From: Bacteroides sp. SM23_62_1
GTDB lineage: Bacteria > Bacteroidota > Bacteroidia > Bacteroidales > SM23-62
Length of the DNA stretch: 40,935 nucleotides
Assembly (NCBI GenBank): GCA_001304505.1
Contig: LJUQ01000019.1
Coordinates: forward strand, 1-40,935
Reading direction: 5' to 3'
Program-made: the position numbers and the translations under genes
Notes under the pieces: generated by a model
The model's database searches: none
The model's input: only the letters and a program-made list of their open reading frames with translations
Told to the model about the DNA's origin: nothing
Part shown: in pieces, positions 1 to 8,468 of the stretch
How the letters are laid out: every line of letters begins with the position of its first letter
Position numbering within the stretch: the stretch's first letter is position 1

Positions 1-1197
1 CCATATGCTTATCGAGACCACAGGAACCTTGAAGCAATGCAGAAAGTACACGGCATCATACCCAAGGAGGAAATATACAGGCTTACAGGTATTGCCATGT
101 GGCCGTTTAACAGCCTCTACCAGTTATATGCCTGGAAACATGATCAGCCGGATGTTTTGAAAATTGCTGATAATCTGTTGTTTATGCCTGACATTTTTAA
201 TTATCTGTTCTCAGGCATAAAAAGCACTGACTATACTTTTGCATCGACTTCACAGCTGATGAATGCATATTCCAGGAAATGGGAACCGGTATTGTTTAAA
301 AAACTTGCCTTACCGGGTCATATTATGAATGAAATCATTGAGCCGGGACATATCATTGGCAAAATAGCCCCTGATCTGGTACAAGAGATAGATGCAAAAG
401 AAATATCAGTTGTTGCTGTAGGATCACATGATACTGCATCGGCTATCGTTGCAGTTCCTGCTGAAGGGAATAACTGGGTATATATCAGTTCCGGTACATG
501 GTCACTGATGGGCATTGAATCTGAAGTTCCTGTGATCTCAGATAAAACATTTAATTATAATCTTACAAATGAAGGCGGTGTTGGTAAAAAGATTAGGCTT
601 CTGAAGAATATTATGGGATTATGGTTATTGCAGGAATGCAGAAGGATCTGGACAGATGCCGGCCAGGGATATACGTATACTGGACTGGTTGATATGGCCA
701 GAAAAGAAAAGGCATTTCAATCAATTATTGATCCCGACTGGATGAAATTTTATAATCCGGATGATATGACTGCAGAGATCAGGTCGTTCTGCAAAATGAC
801 AGGGCAGCCTGAACCATCCGGTCATGGTCAGTTTGTACGGATTATCCTGGAGGGATTGGCATTTAAATACCGGCTGGTTTTGGATGAGTTAAGAGAAGTA
901 ACAGGCAAGTCTTTGGAGAAAATACATATTATCGGTGGTGGAACGCAGAATGAACTGCTCAGTCAGTTTACAGCCAACGCAACCGGCATACCGGTTATTA
1001 CTGGACCAGCCGAAGCAACTGCGGTTGGTAACCTTATGGTTCAGGCAATGGCAAAAGGTTTTGTCAAAGACCTGAAAGAGATCAGAGGAATGATCCGGAA
1101 TTCTTTCAAATTGAAAACATTCCTTCCGGAGAACAGGAGCGAATGGGAAGAAGCGTATAAACGGTTCCTTGATATTTTGAAGAATACAAGTGTATAG
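1..1197 (+). CDS. rhaB: Rhamnulokinase-like FGGY-family sugar kinase, 5' end missing
   Basis: The reading frame is open from base 1, so the gene begins outside the window; the first in-frame ATG (37) is internal. The visible start, PYAYRDHRN, matches the early conserved segment of rhamnulokinases. Further on are GSHDTASA and YISSGTWSLMG (FGGY ATPase-fold segments) and IIGGGTQNELLSQF with TGPAEATAVGN, the nucleotide-binding C-terminal half. Family role: cytoplasmic ATP-dependent phosphorylation of L-rhamnulose to L-rhamnulose 1-phosphate. About 398 codons are present, so roughly the first 80-100 residues are lost. It converges on the following minus-strand oxidoreductase gene, and a repeat-filled gap separates the two. 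L-fuculokinase is the main alternative, but the GTWSLMG and PYAYRD forms favour rhamnulokinase. Confidence 0.85.
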   Translation, partial: PYAYRDHRNLEAMQKVHGIIPKEEIYRLTGIAMWPFNSLYQLYAWKHDQPDVLKIADNLLFMPDIFNYLFSGIKSTDYTFASTSQLMNAYSRKWEPVLFKKLALPGHIMNEIIEPGHIIGKIAPDLVQEIDAKEISVVAVGSHDTASAIVAVPAEGNNWVYISSGTWSLMGIESEVPVISDKTFNYNLTNEGGVGKKIRLLKNIMGLWLLQECRRIWTDAGQGYTYTGLVDMARKEKAFQSIIDPDWMKFYNPDDMTAEIRSFCKMTGQPEPSGHGQFVRIILEGLAFKYRLVLDELREVTGKSLEKIHIIGGGTQNELLSQFTANATGIPVITGPAEATAVGNLMVQAMAKGFVKDLKEIRGMIRNSFKLKTFLPENRSEWEEAYKRFLDILKNTSV

Positions 1198-1212
1198 TTT
1201 GCTATTACGAAT

Positions 1213-1334
1213 AAAGAGATCTCAATCGTTACAACTGTCGCAATTGTCGCAATGAGTGAATACCCCTAATTACTAATCTTTACAATTGAGACAATTGAGA
1301 CCATTGAGGCAATTACTACAATTGCGACCTCTTT
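1213..1334. repeat. Inverted array of TCGCAATTG / CTCAATTG words (family F, copy 1)
   Basis: The gap between the convergent genes is filled by words of about 10-11 nt such as GTCGCAATTGTCGCAAT on the left and caattgagacaattgagac on the right. The array is bounded by AAAGAG at the left and CTCTTT at the right, so the block can fold on itself. A related block lies at 15260-15376. No ORF or promoter is evident. Confidence 0.6.
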
Positions 1335-1370
1335 AAATACTCATCCAATCGGGCAAAAATTGCGACGGTA

Positions 1371-2390
1371 TTAATCATCGATACCGGGGTACCTGATACC
1401 ACATTGCTCTCTTATTTCATCGAGAAGTCCCATCAGATCCAGGCTGAAATCCAATGGCAGATCCCGACTTTCGGTCAGGCCGCTTCTAAGGCATTTCATT
1501 GCTTCTATGGCCTCAAATTCATAACCATTCCCGGAATACTGAAATGTTATTTCTTCTTCTTTATTATCAGGATGGATTATTGTTAAAGATGAAGGTGCGA
1601 ACCATTTCCGGTTTATCCTGATCTGTCCATTTTCAAAAACAATGATAGCCTCTTTAGGGGTTTCTGCCGTGATTGTGCAGGCCAGGTTAGCTATTGCACC
1701 ACCCGGATATTTCAGGAGAATACTGCATGATTCATCCGCACCGGTTTCGGAAAATACAGCAAGGGATTTTATTTCGGATGGCCTACCCAGCATCAGAAGA
1801 GATAGAAAAACCGGGTAAATTCCAATGTCAAGCAAAGCCCCTCCGCCTAGTTTAAGATTGTACAGCCGTCCTGACGGATCAAAGGGTGCTTTAAAACCGA
1901 AATCGGCATACAAGGCTTTTATTTTTCCCAACAGACGAGATTGTTTAATTTCTATTACCTTTTGAATGGATGGTAAAAACCGAGTCCAGATCGCTTCCAT
2001 CAGGAAAACCTTGTTATTCCGGGCTGTATCAACAAGTTCCTGAAGTTGTGAACGGGTTATGGTAAAGGGCTTTTCACAAAGAACAGGAACTCTGTTTTCA
2101 AGGCATAAAAGCGTGTTTTCAAAATGCATTGTATGGGGAGTGGCGATATAAATGATATCCACCTCAGGATCCCGAATGATTTTTTCATAGCCCTGGTAGC
2201 TACGTGGGGCCTCATACTGCCTGGCAAAATCACGCGCTCTTTTCCCGGACCGTGAGGCGACAGCAAATAGTTTTGCATCCGGCAGGGATATCAGGGCTTC
2301 AGCAAATTTATGTGCTATCCTTCCTGGGCCGATAATTCCCCAGTTGATGGTTCCCGGCTTTTGCTGTTTACCTGATTGGCGATTGTTCAT
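1371..2390 (-). CDS. Gfo/Idh/MocA-family NAD(P)-dependent oxidoreductase
   Basis: This 339-residue protein has an N-terminal Rossmann motif, WGIIGPGRIAHKF (about residues 17-29). It then carries DIIYIATPHTMH and VLCEKPFTI; the EKP lysine is the conserved catalytic/cofactor-contacting residue of the family. The C-terminal half begins with a GGGALLDIGIYPV segment, typical of the family's alpha/beta domain. There is no signal peptide, so it is cytoplasmic. The overall pattern (MEAIWTRFLPS, GGGALLDIGIYP) is closest to the dimeric dihydrodiol dehydrogenase / D-xylose dehydrogenase branch. The exact sugar substrate cannot be read from sequence. The start is an ATG. The gene converges with rhaB and lies downstream of an aldo/keto reductase gene on the same strand, separated by two large inverted repeats. 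Confidence 0.88.
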   Translation of the reverse strand: MNNRQSGKQQKPGTINWGIIGPGRIAHKFAEALISLPDAKLFAVASRSGKRARDFARQYEAPRSYQGYEKIIRDPEVDIIYIATPHTMHFENTLLCLENRVPVLCEKPFTITRSQLQELVDTARNNKVFLMEAIWTRFLPSIQKVIEIKQSRLLGKIKALYADFGFKAPFDPSGRLYNLKLGGGALLDIGIYPVFLSLLMLGRPSEIKSLAVFSETGADESCSILLKYPGGAIANLACTITAETPKEAIIVFENGQIRINRKWFAPSSLTIIHPDNKEEEITFQYSGNGYEFEAIEAMKCLRSGLTESRDLPLDFSLDLMGLLDEIREQCGIRYPGIDD

Positions 2391-2429
2391 AATATGTACA
2401 GATCAACATTACAGGAATTTGATGTTTTT

Positions 2430-2506
2430 GGTCACAGAGGTCCACAGAGTTTAATGGAGTATCACAGGGGAAGTATACATTGTATTCTCTGTGGTTCTCT
2501 GTGACC
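2430..2506. repeat. Inverted repeat with CACAGAG words (family E, copy 1)
   Basis: The left arm GGTCACAGAGGTCCACAGAG (2430-2449) pairs with the right arm CTCTGTGGTTCTCTGTGACC (2487-2506) at 18 of 20 positions, with a 37-base interior. It has no ORF. Similar arrays or half copies occur at 5160-5200, 10034-10131 and 11220-11252. Confidence 0.75.
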
Positions 2507-2509
2507 TGT

Positions 2510-2590
2510 ATTGATTTATGATTAAAGATTAACGATTTATGGTTTTGAAGTATTAAGACTTCATAAATCAAATATCGTTAATCTTTGCTC
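2510..2590. repeat. Long AT-rich inverted repeat
   Basis: AAAGATTAACGAT (2524-2536) is the exact reverse complement of ATCGTTAATCTTT (2574-2586). Inside these arms, TGAAGT pairs with ACTTCA around a short ATTAAG loop, and GATTTATG-type words recur. The block directly follows the CACAGAG palindrome, so two unrelated hairpins are stacked in one 221-bp gap just downstream of the aldo/keto reductase stop codon. It could act as a terminator for that gene, although no clear U-tract was seen. Confidence 0.65.
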
Positions 2591-2611
2591 TGATATCTTT
2601 CTTCCATAGCC

Positions 2612-3598
2612 TTAGCCTAATATAACCTCAATCTTTTTCAATTCTTCCGATGTAAATTCAAGGTTATCCAGTGTTCCCAGGTTATCTTCCAATTGCTCCA
2701 CCGTTCTTGCCCCGATCAATACTGAGGTTACCCGTTTATCTTTGAGTAGCCAGGCCAGGGCCATTTGGGCGAGACTCTGACCGCGTTTTTTTGCCAGATT
2801 ATTAAGTTGTTTTACCTTATTAATAATTTCTGATGTAATATGCTCTTTCTTCAAAAAAACAGCTTTAGATGCTCTTGAATCCTCTGGTATCCCTTGCAGG
2901 TATTTATCTGTCAACATCCCCTGGGCTAAGGGGGAGAAAGCGATACAACCTATTCCTTCTTTCTCCAGGATGTCCAGCAGGCTATCCTCCACCCAGCGTT
3001 CGAACAAGGAATACTTGGGTTGGTGTATGAGGCATGGTGTGCCCAGTTGCCTGAGAATTTCCGATGCTTCCAAAGTCTGATCAGGATCGTAGTTTGATAT
3101 ACCGGCATATAATGCTTTTCCTGACCTGACTGCCTGATCGAGCGCCATCATGGTTTCTTCAAGGGGAGTGTCAGGATCGGGTCTATGGGAATAAAAGATA
3201 TCCACATAATCAAGCTGCATCCGCTTCAGACTCTGGTCAAGACTGGCAAGGAGGTATTTTCTTGATCCCCACTCACCATATGGCCCCGGCCACATCAGAT
3301 AACCGGCTTTGGTGGAGATGATCAGTTCATCACGATAACCATGAAAATCCTGCCTGAGTATTTTACCAAAGTTTTCTTCTGCTGATCCCGGAGGTGGACC
3401 ATAATTGTTTGCCAGGTCAATGTGGGTGATACCGGCATCAAATGCGGTGAATAACATCCGGCGGGCTGTTTCATAGTCATCCACATGCCCGAAATTATGC
3501 CAGAGTCCGAGTGAAACAGCCGGAAGCCTTATACCTGAAAGACCACAACGGTTATAGATCATATGATCATACCTGGATGGTTTTGGATGGTACTTCAT
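2612..3598 (-). CDS. Aldo/keto reductase, YghZ/Gpr-like
   Basis: This 328-residue cytoplasmic protein carries the aldo/keto reductase catalytic tetrad: Asp61 and Tyr66 (THIDLANNYGPPPGSAEEN), Lys97 (ISTKAGY) and His138 (DIFYSHRPDP). Near the C-terminus, VTSVLIGARTVEQLEDN is the NADPH-binding signature. The PPPGSAEENFG and YLMWPGPYGEWGSRKYL segments match the E. coli YghZ group (L-glyceraldehyde 3-phosphate reductase), and the length fits. The physiological substrate here is unknown. It is divergently oriented to the GH88 gene and lies upstream of the Gfo/Idh/MocA gene on the same strand, so the pair could be a sugar-derivative redox module; that is inference. Confidence 0.88.
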   Translation of the reverse strand: MKYHPKPSRYDHMIYNRCGLSGIRLPAVSLGLWHNFGHVDDYETARRMLFTAFDAGITHIDLANNYGPPPGSAEENFGKILRQDFHGYRDELIISTKAGYLMWPGPYGEWGSRKYLLASLDQSLKRMQLDYVDIFYSHRPDPDTPLEETMMALDQAVRSGKALYAGISNYDPDQTLEASEILRQLGTPCLIHQPKYSLFERWVEDSLLDILEKEGIGCIAFSPLAQGMLTDKYLQGIPEDSRASKAVFLKKEHITSEIINKVKQLNNLAKKRGQSLAQMALAWLLKDKRVTSVLIGARTVEQLEDNLGTLDNLEFTSEELKKIEVILG

Positions 3599-3910
3599 AG
3601 CATGTCTGATTAATGATAGGCAATGTTAATAAATTATATTAATAATTGTTTAGTCTGGTAGGAATCATCTTGATTCTTATGTACGGAATTCATGCTTTTT
3701 TGAATCAACTTTTACTGAATAATTGAGGATATTTAAAGGCTTCTCGCAAATCAGCCTGAGGCTTACAAGTTATAAGCAGATTCCGCAGATAAATCCCTGG
3801 TAAAGAAATTAAATTACATAGATGTGTCACTCGTATAACAGATTTAAAATTAAATAAATATTATATTAGATAAATTTTGATTAACAGCAACTTCACTTAA
3901 ATTTCTTACA
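3599..3910. other. Divergent intergenic region between aldo/keto reductase and GH88 genes
   Basis: This AT-rich 312-bp spacer must hold promoters for both divergent genes. No convincing TAnnTTTG box was found; TAAATTTTG at 3871-3879 is a near match with one extra base, upstream of GH88. A short AATCAGCCTGAGGCTT word at about 3748-3763 resembles the ATCAGCCTGAGGCTGAT palindrome in the 34.9-35.3 kb spacer. Nothing else was recognised. Confidence 0.4.
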
Positions 3911-5104
3911 ATGAGGTCAATTATTCACTGTCTGATATTCTTCAGTTTGTTTCTATCGTGCACTAGAACAGACCGTAGTGAGGATTTATCTCAACTCGTC
4001 GATGAAGAATTGAGTTTTTCGCTTGAACAATACAAATTGATGGCCCAATCCCTTCCTGATGCCAACCGCCTTCCACGGACTACCAGCCGGGATGACGGCA
4101 GCCTTGTGACTTCAGGTACAGACTGGTGGTGCAGCGGTTTCTTTCCAGGGAGTCTGTGGTATCTTTATGAATATTCCGGTAATCCGGAAATTCTTGCCGA
4201 GGCGAAAAGAAGAACTGCTGTTCTGGAAAGGGAGAAATTTAATACCGGTACGCATGACCTGGGATTTATGCTCTTTAATAGTTTTGGAAATGGTTACAGG
4301 CTTACGGATGATCTGCAATACAGGGATATCCTCATCACGGGTGCAAAATCACTCATCAGCCGATACAATGATACGATCGGGTGTATTCAGTCATGGGACC
4401 ATGGAAACTGGCAATTCCCTGTGATTGTGGATAACATGATGAATCTTGAATATCTTTTCTGGGCAACCCGGATTACAGGGGATTCATCATTTTACAGGAT
4501 TGCAGTAAACCATGCCAATAAAACCATTCAAAACCATTACAGGGATGACTGGTCAAGTTATCACCTGGTTGATTACAATCCTTCAACCGGGGAGGTAATA
4601 AAGAAACAGACAGTCCAGGGAGCATTCGATGAGTCGGCGTGGGCAAGGGGACAGGCATGGGGATTTTATGGGTTTACAGTAGCCTTCAGGGAAACAGGAA
4701 ATCCTGAATACCTTGAGGCAGCAAAAAATATTGCCTTATTTTTATTGAATCATCCCAATCTTCCTGATGATATGGTTCCCTACTGGGACTTCAATGCACC
4801 TGAAATACCTGATGCGAAGAGGGATGCTTCATCAGCTTCCATCCTCTCTTCGGCGCTGCTGGAATTGCAAAGATATGTGGATGAAGATCTTGCAAATACT
4901 TATATGCATGCTGCCGAAAAAATCATCCGGACTTTATCTTCCCCGTCATACAGATCGGAGCCCGGAGAGAATAATAATTTTATCCTTATGCATAGCGTCG
5001 GATCATTACCAGGCAACAGCGAAGTCGATGTGCCACTGACATATGCAGATTACTACTACATTGAAGCCCTTATGAGGTTCAGGGAAGTATTTGCAAATGA
5101 GTAA
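3911..5104 (+). CDS. GH88 unsaturated glucuronyl hydrolase, lipoprotein
   Basis: This 397-residue protein has a lipoprotein signal peptide with lipobox LFLSC (Cys17). The (alpha/alpha)6-barrel motifs of family GH88 follow: SGTDWWCSGFFPGSLWYLYE (68-87), GTHDLGFM with Asp116, VIVDNMMNLEYLFWA with Asp174, and DESAWARGQAWGFYG (240-254). Asp116 and Asp174 correspond to the two essential aspartates of characterised unsaturated glucuronyl hydrolases. GH88 enzymes hydrate the 4,5-unsaturated uronic acid that polysaccharide lyases leave at the non-reducing end, releasing the 5-keto sugar. It lies beside a heparinase II/III-type lyase gene and two sulfatase genes on the other strand, which supports work on lyase products in the periplasm. 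The cleaved polymer is not defined by sequence. Confidence 0.9.
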   Translation: MRSIIHCLIFFSLFLSCTRTDRSEDLSQLVDEELSFSLEQYKLMAQSLPDANRLPRTTSRDDGSLVTSGTDWWCSGFFPGSLWYLYEYSGNPEILAEAKRRTAVLEREKFNTGTHDLGFMLFNSFGNGYRLTDDLQYRDILITGAKSLISRYNDTIGCIQSWDHGNWQFPVIVDNMMNLEYLFWATRITGDSSFYRIAVNHANKTIQNHYRDDWSSYHLVDYNPSTGEVIKKQTVQGAFDESAWARGQAWGFYGFTVAFRETGNPEYLEAAKNIALFLLNHPNLPDDMVPYWDFNAPEIPDAKRDASSASILSSALLELQRYVDEDLANTYMHAAEKIIRTLSSPSYRSEPGENNNFILMHSVGSLPGNSEVDVPLTYADYYYIEALMRFREVFANE

Positions 5105-5159
5105 CTTGTGAAGCGAGGAAAGGATGAAAAGGAGTGATTAATCTTCAATATTTATTGAT

Positions 5160-5200
5160 CCACAGAGTGTGACAGAGATTTATACAGAGTCACAGAGGAT
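5160..5200. repeat. Degenerate CACAGAG repeat (family E, half copy)
   Basis: Words ccacagag, gacagaga, acagagtcacagagg recur at about 10-nt spacing in the gap between the convergent GH88 and lipoprotein genes. The opposing arm seen in the complete copies is absent. Confidence 0.5.
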
Positions 5201-5209
5201 TTTAGTAAT

Positions 5210-6055
5210 TTAATTAATCATATATTCAAAATATATTTCCTGTATCTGCCTTTCACGATCATCCTCAATTTCTTTTATCGTCATCTGAATAGGATAATCA
5301 TGATTATATTGTATTAAATTTTTTATCATATATTTTCTTGTAGCTTTTTTATAGCAATCCATTCCATAGGGAAATTCTTCTGTAACTGAGGCTTCTATCA
5401 TATTGCTTGTTAAACCGTTAAATAGAGAAACCATAATTTTAGATGCTCCAAAAAAATAACTGCCGGGATGAAAATTCAGATATCTGAAAGGATTGATATG
5501 GTTATCATATTTATAATAGACAGTTAGTGGTGTATAATAGAGTGTTAAATGGACTCCTCCCATATTGCTTGGTACAAAACAGGCTCTTACGTTTTCCTCA
5601 CTTTTATAATAAACCAAATTGTCGTTTAGCCATCTAACATTTTTGCCAGATTCCTTTATCACCTTACCTTCACTGTTTAGTTTTAGAGTGTCATAGGTTG
5701 TAAGCGAATCCCCTGAAGGTTTAATGCGTATTGTTTCAATAATTAAGCTGGGGGCTTCATAGATATAGTTGTGGTGATAGATATAACCGTTTGAACTGAA
5801 TAATTTTTCTGCAATAAGATATCCTGCTGAATCGTAAGTTAGTATCAGTTTTTCCGGTTCGGCCTGATCTCCATAAACATCTATGATATCTATATTTATC
5901 ATGTTGGAAGAGGGATAATCAAAAATCAGTTTCTGATAAAGATATGCGCCCTTTACTTCAATTCTATCTATTTTCCCTGAGAAATTGAGCTGTATCTTTT
6001 GCTCATCGCAGGAGATAAGCAAAACGAGGGACAGACTTATAATACACAATCTCAT
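5210..6055 (-). CDS. Hypothetical lipoprotein
   Basis: I do not recognise the family. The 281-residue product starts with a short lipoprotein signal, lipobox LLISC with Cys16 followed by DEQ. The rest is rich in beta-strand-like and aromatic segments: LILTYDSAGYLIAEKLFSS, YIYHHNYIYEAP and LKLNSEGKVIKESG. These faintly recall YD-type repeat strands in which short polar loops with Gly/Asn link strands. No catalytic motif is visible. It lies 57 bp downstream of the heparinase II/III-type gene on the same strand and is probably co-transcribed with it, so a surface or periplasmic role linked to that system is possible but unproven. Confidence 0.7.
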   Translation of the reverse strand: MRLCIISLSLVLLISCDEQKIQLNFSGKIDRIEVKGAYLYQKLIFDYPSSNMINIDIIDVYGDQAEPEKLILTYDSAGYLIAEKLFSSNGYIYHHNYIYEAPSLIIETIRIKPSGDSLTTYDTLKLNSEGKVIKESGKNVRWLNDNLVYYKSEENVRACFVPSNMGGVHLTLYYTPLTVYYKYDNHINPFRYLNFHPGSYFFGASKIMVSLFNGLTSNMIEASVTEEFPYGMDCYKKATRKYMIKNLIQYNHDYPIQMTIKEIEDDRERQIQEIYFEYMIN

Positions 6056-6112
6056 TTTTAAGTAGAATTTAGCTGAAAAGTAAAAGCCGTGAAAGTTGAA
6101 TAAGAAGATCTC

Positions 6113-8074
6113 TCAATTATCTTCGGATAGTTTAATCAAAAATAAAAAATTCTCCGGACACTCTTTAACCTTCAGTCCAATCCTGATGATCTCTTCACCC
6201 CATACTCTCTGAAGTCTTTCATCGGTTATCCTGATTGGCTCAATGGTGAGACTCATTGTTTTGGGATCATATATCATTTTTAGCTTTTCCTCCGGGTTCT
6301 TTTTATTAAACAGGATAAGTGTACCCGGAGAGTTTTGATATATCTTAAAACAAGTCATCAGGTTCATTTCTACCTGGTTACCTGGATTAATAAATTGATA
6401 ATTATCAGATACTGTTATCTCTTTTCCCCTTTTAAAATCAATTGTTCTTCGCAAGGATTGTATCCCGGCCTCTTCAGGATATGCTTTTTCAAGATTCAAT
6501 ACGAAGGTTACATTGTTTTTTTCGGCCTTATACATCACATTATCAGCTTTATATTCCCTTCCATTCATCTGCATTTTCCCGTTGATGGTTGGCAGGTTAT
6601 GGTATGCAGACTGCATTGTCCATATGGAATACCTTTCATCACTGAATGTTTGACGTCTGTATGTTTCAACACCGACATCAATGACGGCAGGTTTTCCATT
6701 CAGGTACACGATAAAATTACCTACATCATTATGGTTATGACTTTCATCATTATGGCCCCCTTTTGCAGCAAGATACAGTCCTGTATTGTTTTTTGTATCC
6801 GAACGTGCAGCCATTACCTGGATATCCTGCAGCCATACATTTGGCAGTAATGGTTCCCTGCCTTCATGGCCTAATACATCACTAAAAATAAAAAGTGTGG
6901 GAAGCTGCCTTCTCCCCAGGGCTCCAAATGAATAGACAAGATTTTCCGGGCCTGTCCACTCATTAACAGCCAGAAAAGTGCCAAAATCCATCATATCCTT
7001 GCTATCAATACTTTTACCATACCGGTAGATCAGGAAAGGATCCGCGCCGACAATAGCAGATGCATCTGCAAAATTGATGAAATAGGGCCAGCTTATGTAT
7101 GCTCTGAGCATGTATAATCCCATATTCTTCACAAGTGGCTCGTTGTAAATATTGATTTTTCCACCTGTTATAGAAAAAAGGTCATCCAGGCAGTCATACA
7201 GGGAACCACCTGCCTTATCCCAGTATCCGGGTCCTTCATCACAACCCCCATCGGCAGGGTAAGGATTTAAAAAATGATCCAGGATAACCATTATTTTATA
7301 AACCGACGCGGCTTTACGATCCCGGTCTTTTTCAATCAGCATGACTGAATGAAGCCAGTTGGAGCAGATCCAGGGTGTCCAGTTATTAAGCGCTCTGCTG
7401 TCAAATCCCATCCACCAGAAATCATCTCTTTCAAGTCCGGGTATAAGGATCCTTCGCTGGATCTCATACTCTATCCGTTCCCTGATCAGTGGTGACTGAC
7501 TGTCGAGTCTTGATCCAACAAGGTATAATACCCAGGCCAGCTGGCAGGATGTTTCAGCAGCAAACAGGTCAATCGTTGGCTCTGTAACATCAGGTAATCC
7601 CGCTCCTTTCCTCTGGGTTCCAATATGTGCCGATACACCCCAGTAGGTTTCTTCACATATTGCCCAGGCCCCATTGATAATCTGGTCCAGGAAGCGCCCC
7701 TGGCGTTCAAATAACTCGGCCATTATCAGTGAAGACAGGACCTCTCTTCTTTTAAAAGAGACGGATTCATAATTCGTTCGGTTCCCGCTCCTGACGAAAT
7801 CAAGTGCTGCAGTGGCTGGAATGACAGGCCAGGTATAATCGAGGTTTTTTTCTCCTTCATTGATGAAAAATGCCCGGATATATTCCGGGAACTGGCCCCA
7901 GGCTTCAGGTTCATCAATGGTAGGGTAGGGGTGCCAGGTATCCGCTGATATGAGGATGTTTGAAAGCTGTTCGGGAGAAATGTCGCCGGTTAACAGGTTT
8001 CTTGGTTTAACATTCTGGGCGGAGGATATGATTGACCAGGCTAGGATTATTGTAGTAATAATAATCTTATCCAT
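6113..8074 (-). CDS. Heparinase II/III-family polysaccharide lyase
   Basis: This 653-residue exported protein has signal peptide MDKIIITTIILAWSIISSAQ. The N-terminal half is an alpha-toroid containing NNWTPWICSNW (230-240) and DGGCDEGPGYW (275-285, with Tyr284). The C-terminal beta-sandwich starts near 415 with SHNHNDVGNF (445-454), AVIDVG (Asp466) and SAYHNLP (His492). The HNHND/Asp/His set corresponds to the metal-binding and catalytic region of heparinase II-type lyases, and Tyr284 is a plausible catalytic tyrosine. Lyases of this fold cleave uronic-acid-containing glycans by beta-elimination, producing substrates for GH88. I cannot assign a PL family number or the polymer. The motif set is intact and there is no frameshift. 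A hypothetical lipoprotein gene follows closely. Confidence 0.85.
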   Translation of the reverse strand: MDKIIITTIILAWSIISSAQNVKPRNLLTGDISPEQLSNILISADTWHPYPTIDEPEAWGQFPEYIRAFFINEGEKNLDYTWPVIPATAALDFVRSGNRTNYESVSFKRREVLSSLIMAELFERQGRFLDQIINGAWAICEETYWGVSAHIGTQRKGAGLPDVTEPTIDLFAAETSCQLAWVLYLVGSRLDSQSPLIRERIEYEIQRRILIPGLERDDFWWMGFDSRALNNWTPWICSNWLHSVMLIEKDRDRKAASVYKIMVILDHFLNPYPADGGCDEGPGYWDKAGGSLYDCLDDLFSITGGKINIYNEPLVKNMGLYMLRAYISWPYFINFADASAIVGADPFLIYRYGKSIDSKDMMDFGTFLAVNEWTGPENLVYSFGALGRRQLPTLFIFSDVLGHEGREPLLPNVWLQDIQVMAARSDTKNNTGLYLAAKGGHNDESHNHNDVGNFIVYLNGKPAVIDVGVETYRRQTFSDERYSIWTMQSAYHNLPTINGKMQMNGREYKADNVMYKAEKNNVTFVLNLEKAYPEEAGIQSLRRTIDFKRGKEITVSDNYQFINPGNQVEMNLMTCFKIYQNSPGTLILFNKKNPEEKLKMIYDPKTMSLTIEPIRITDERLQRVWGEEIIRIGLKVKECPENFLFLIKLSEDN

Positions 8075-8468
8075 TGGAATATAGCTAAAAAATAAAAAAA
8101 CAGAATTAATTATAACATACCTCTATCTCCCCCTGATTTGGTAATCAGGGATTGACTGTTCACCAGCCTGCCTTATCTACCATACACCATGTGTCGTCCT
8201 GATTTTGGTTGATACTTATTGTTAATAAATATCTATAATTCGACCCCTCCCTGCCGGCAGGCAGGCCTTAAGGTTTGAGTTCATTCCTGGTTTCCATGCC
8301 CGGCACTTCGTACCGGGTTATTCATAGTCAAACCCCTCCGGGGTATTTAACTTTGTAATATTCATCCCCCTTAAGTACGCATTAATATCCATTTGAGGAT
8401 ATGACACACCCTCCTCCAACTCCTTACTCCTTACTCCTTACTCCCTGCTCCCTACTCCCTGCCTCTTC
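8075..8468. other. Repeat-rich intergenic region
   Basis: No gene is evident in these 394 bases. In order they hold a perfect hairpin CCCTGATT-tggt-AATCAGGG (8131-8150), an IS-end-like word (8189-8217), palindrome CTGCCGGCAG (8251-8260), hairpin CCCGG-cacttcgta-CCGGG (8299-8317), hairpin CCCC-tcc-GGGG (8333-8343), and a polypyrimidine tract of CTCCTTACTCCTTACTCC words (about 8408-8462). The adjacent hairpins could end transcription of the broken Gfo/Idh/MocA gene upstream. Confidence 0.6.
8189..8217. repeat. 29-bp repeat, copy 1 (possible insertion-sequence end)
   Basis: A 29-base word beginning ATGTGTCGTCCTGATTTTGG is repeated at 39672-39700 with one mismatch (G versus C at position 8). Both copies are intergenic and in the same orientation. 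TGT at the beginning is common in several IS families, but no transposase is near, so identity as a relic end is inference. Confidence 0.55.

Noticed and set aside
6335-6850. 171-codon plus-strand frame inside the heparinase II/III-type gene
   Set aside because: It is the reverse shadow of a clearly conserved coding region.
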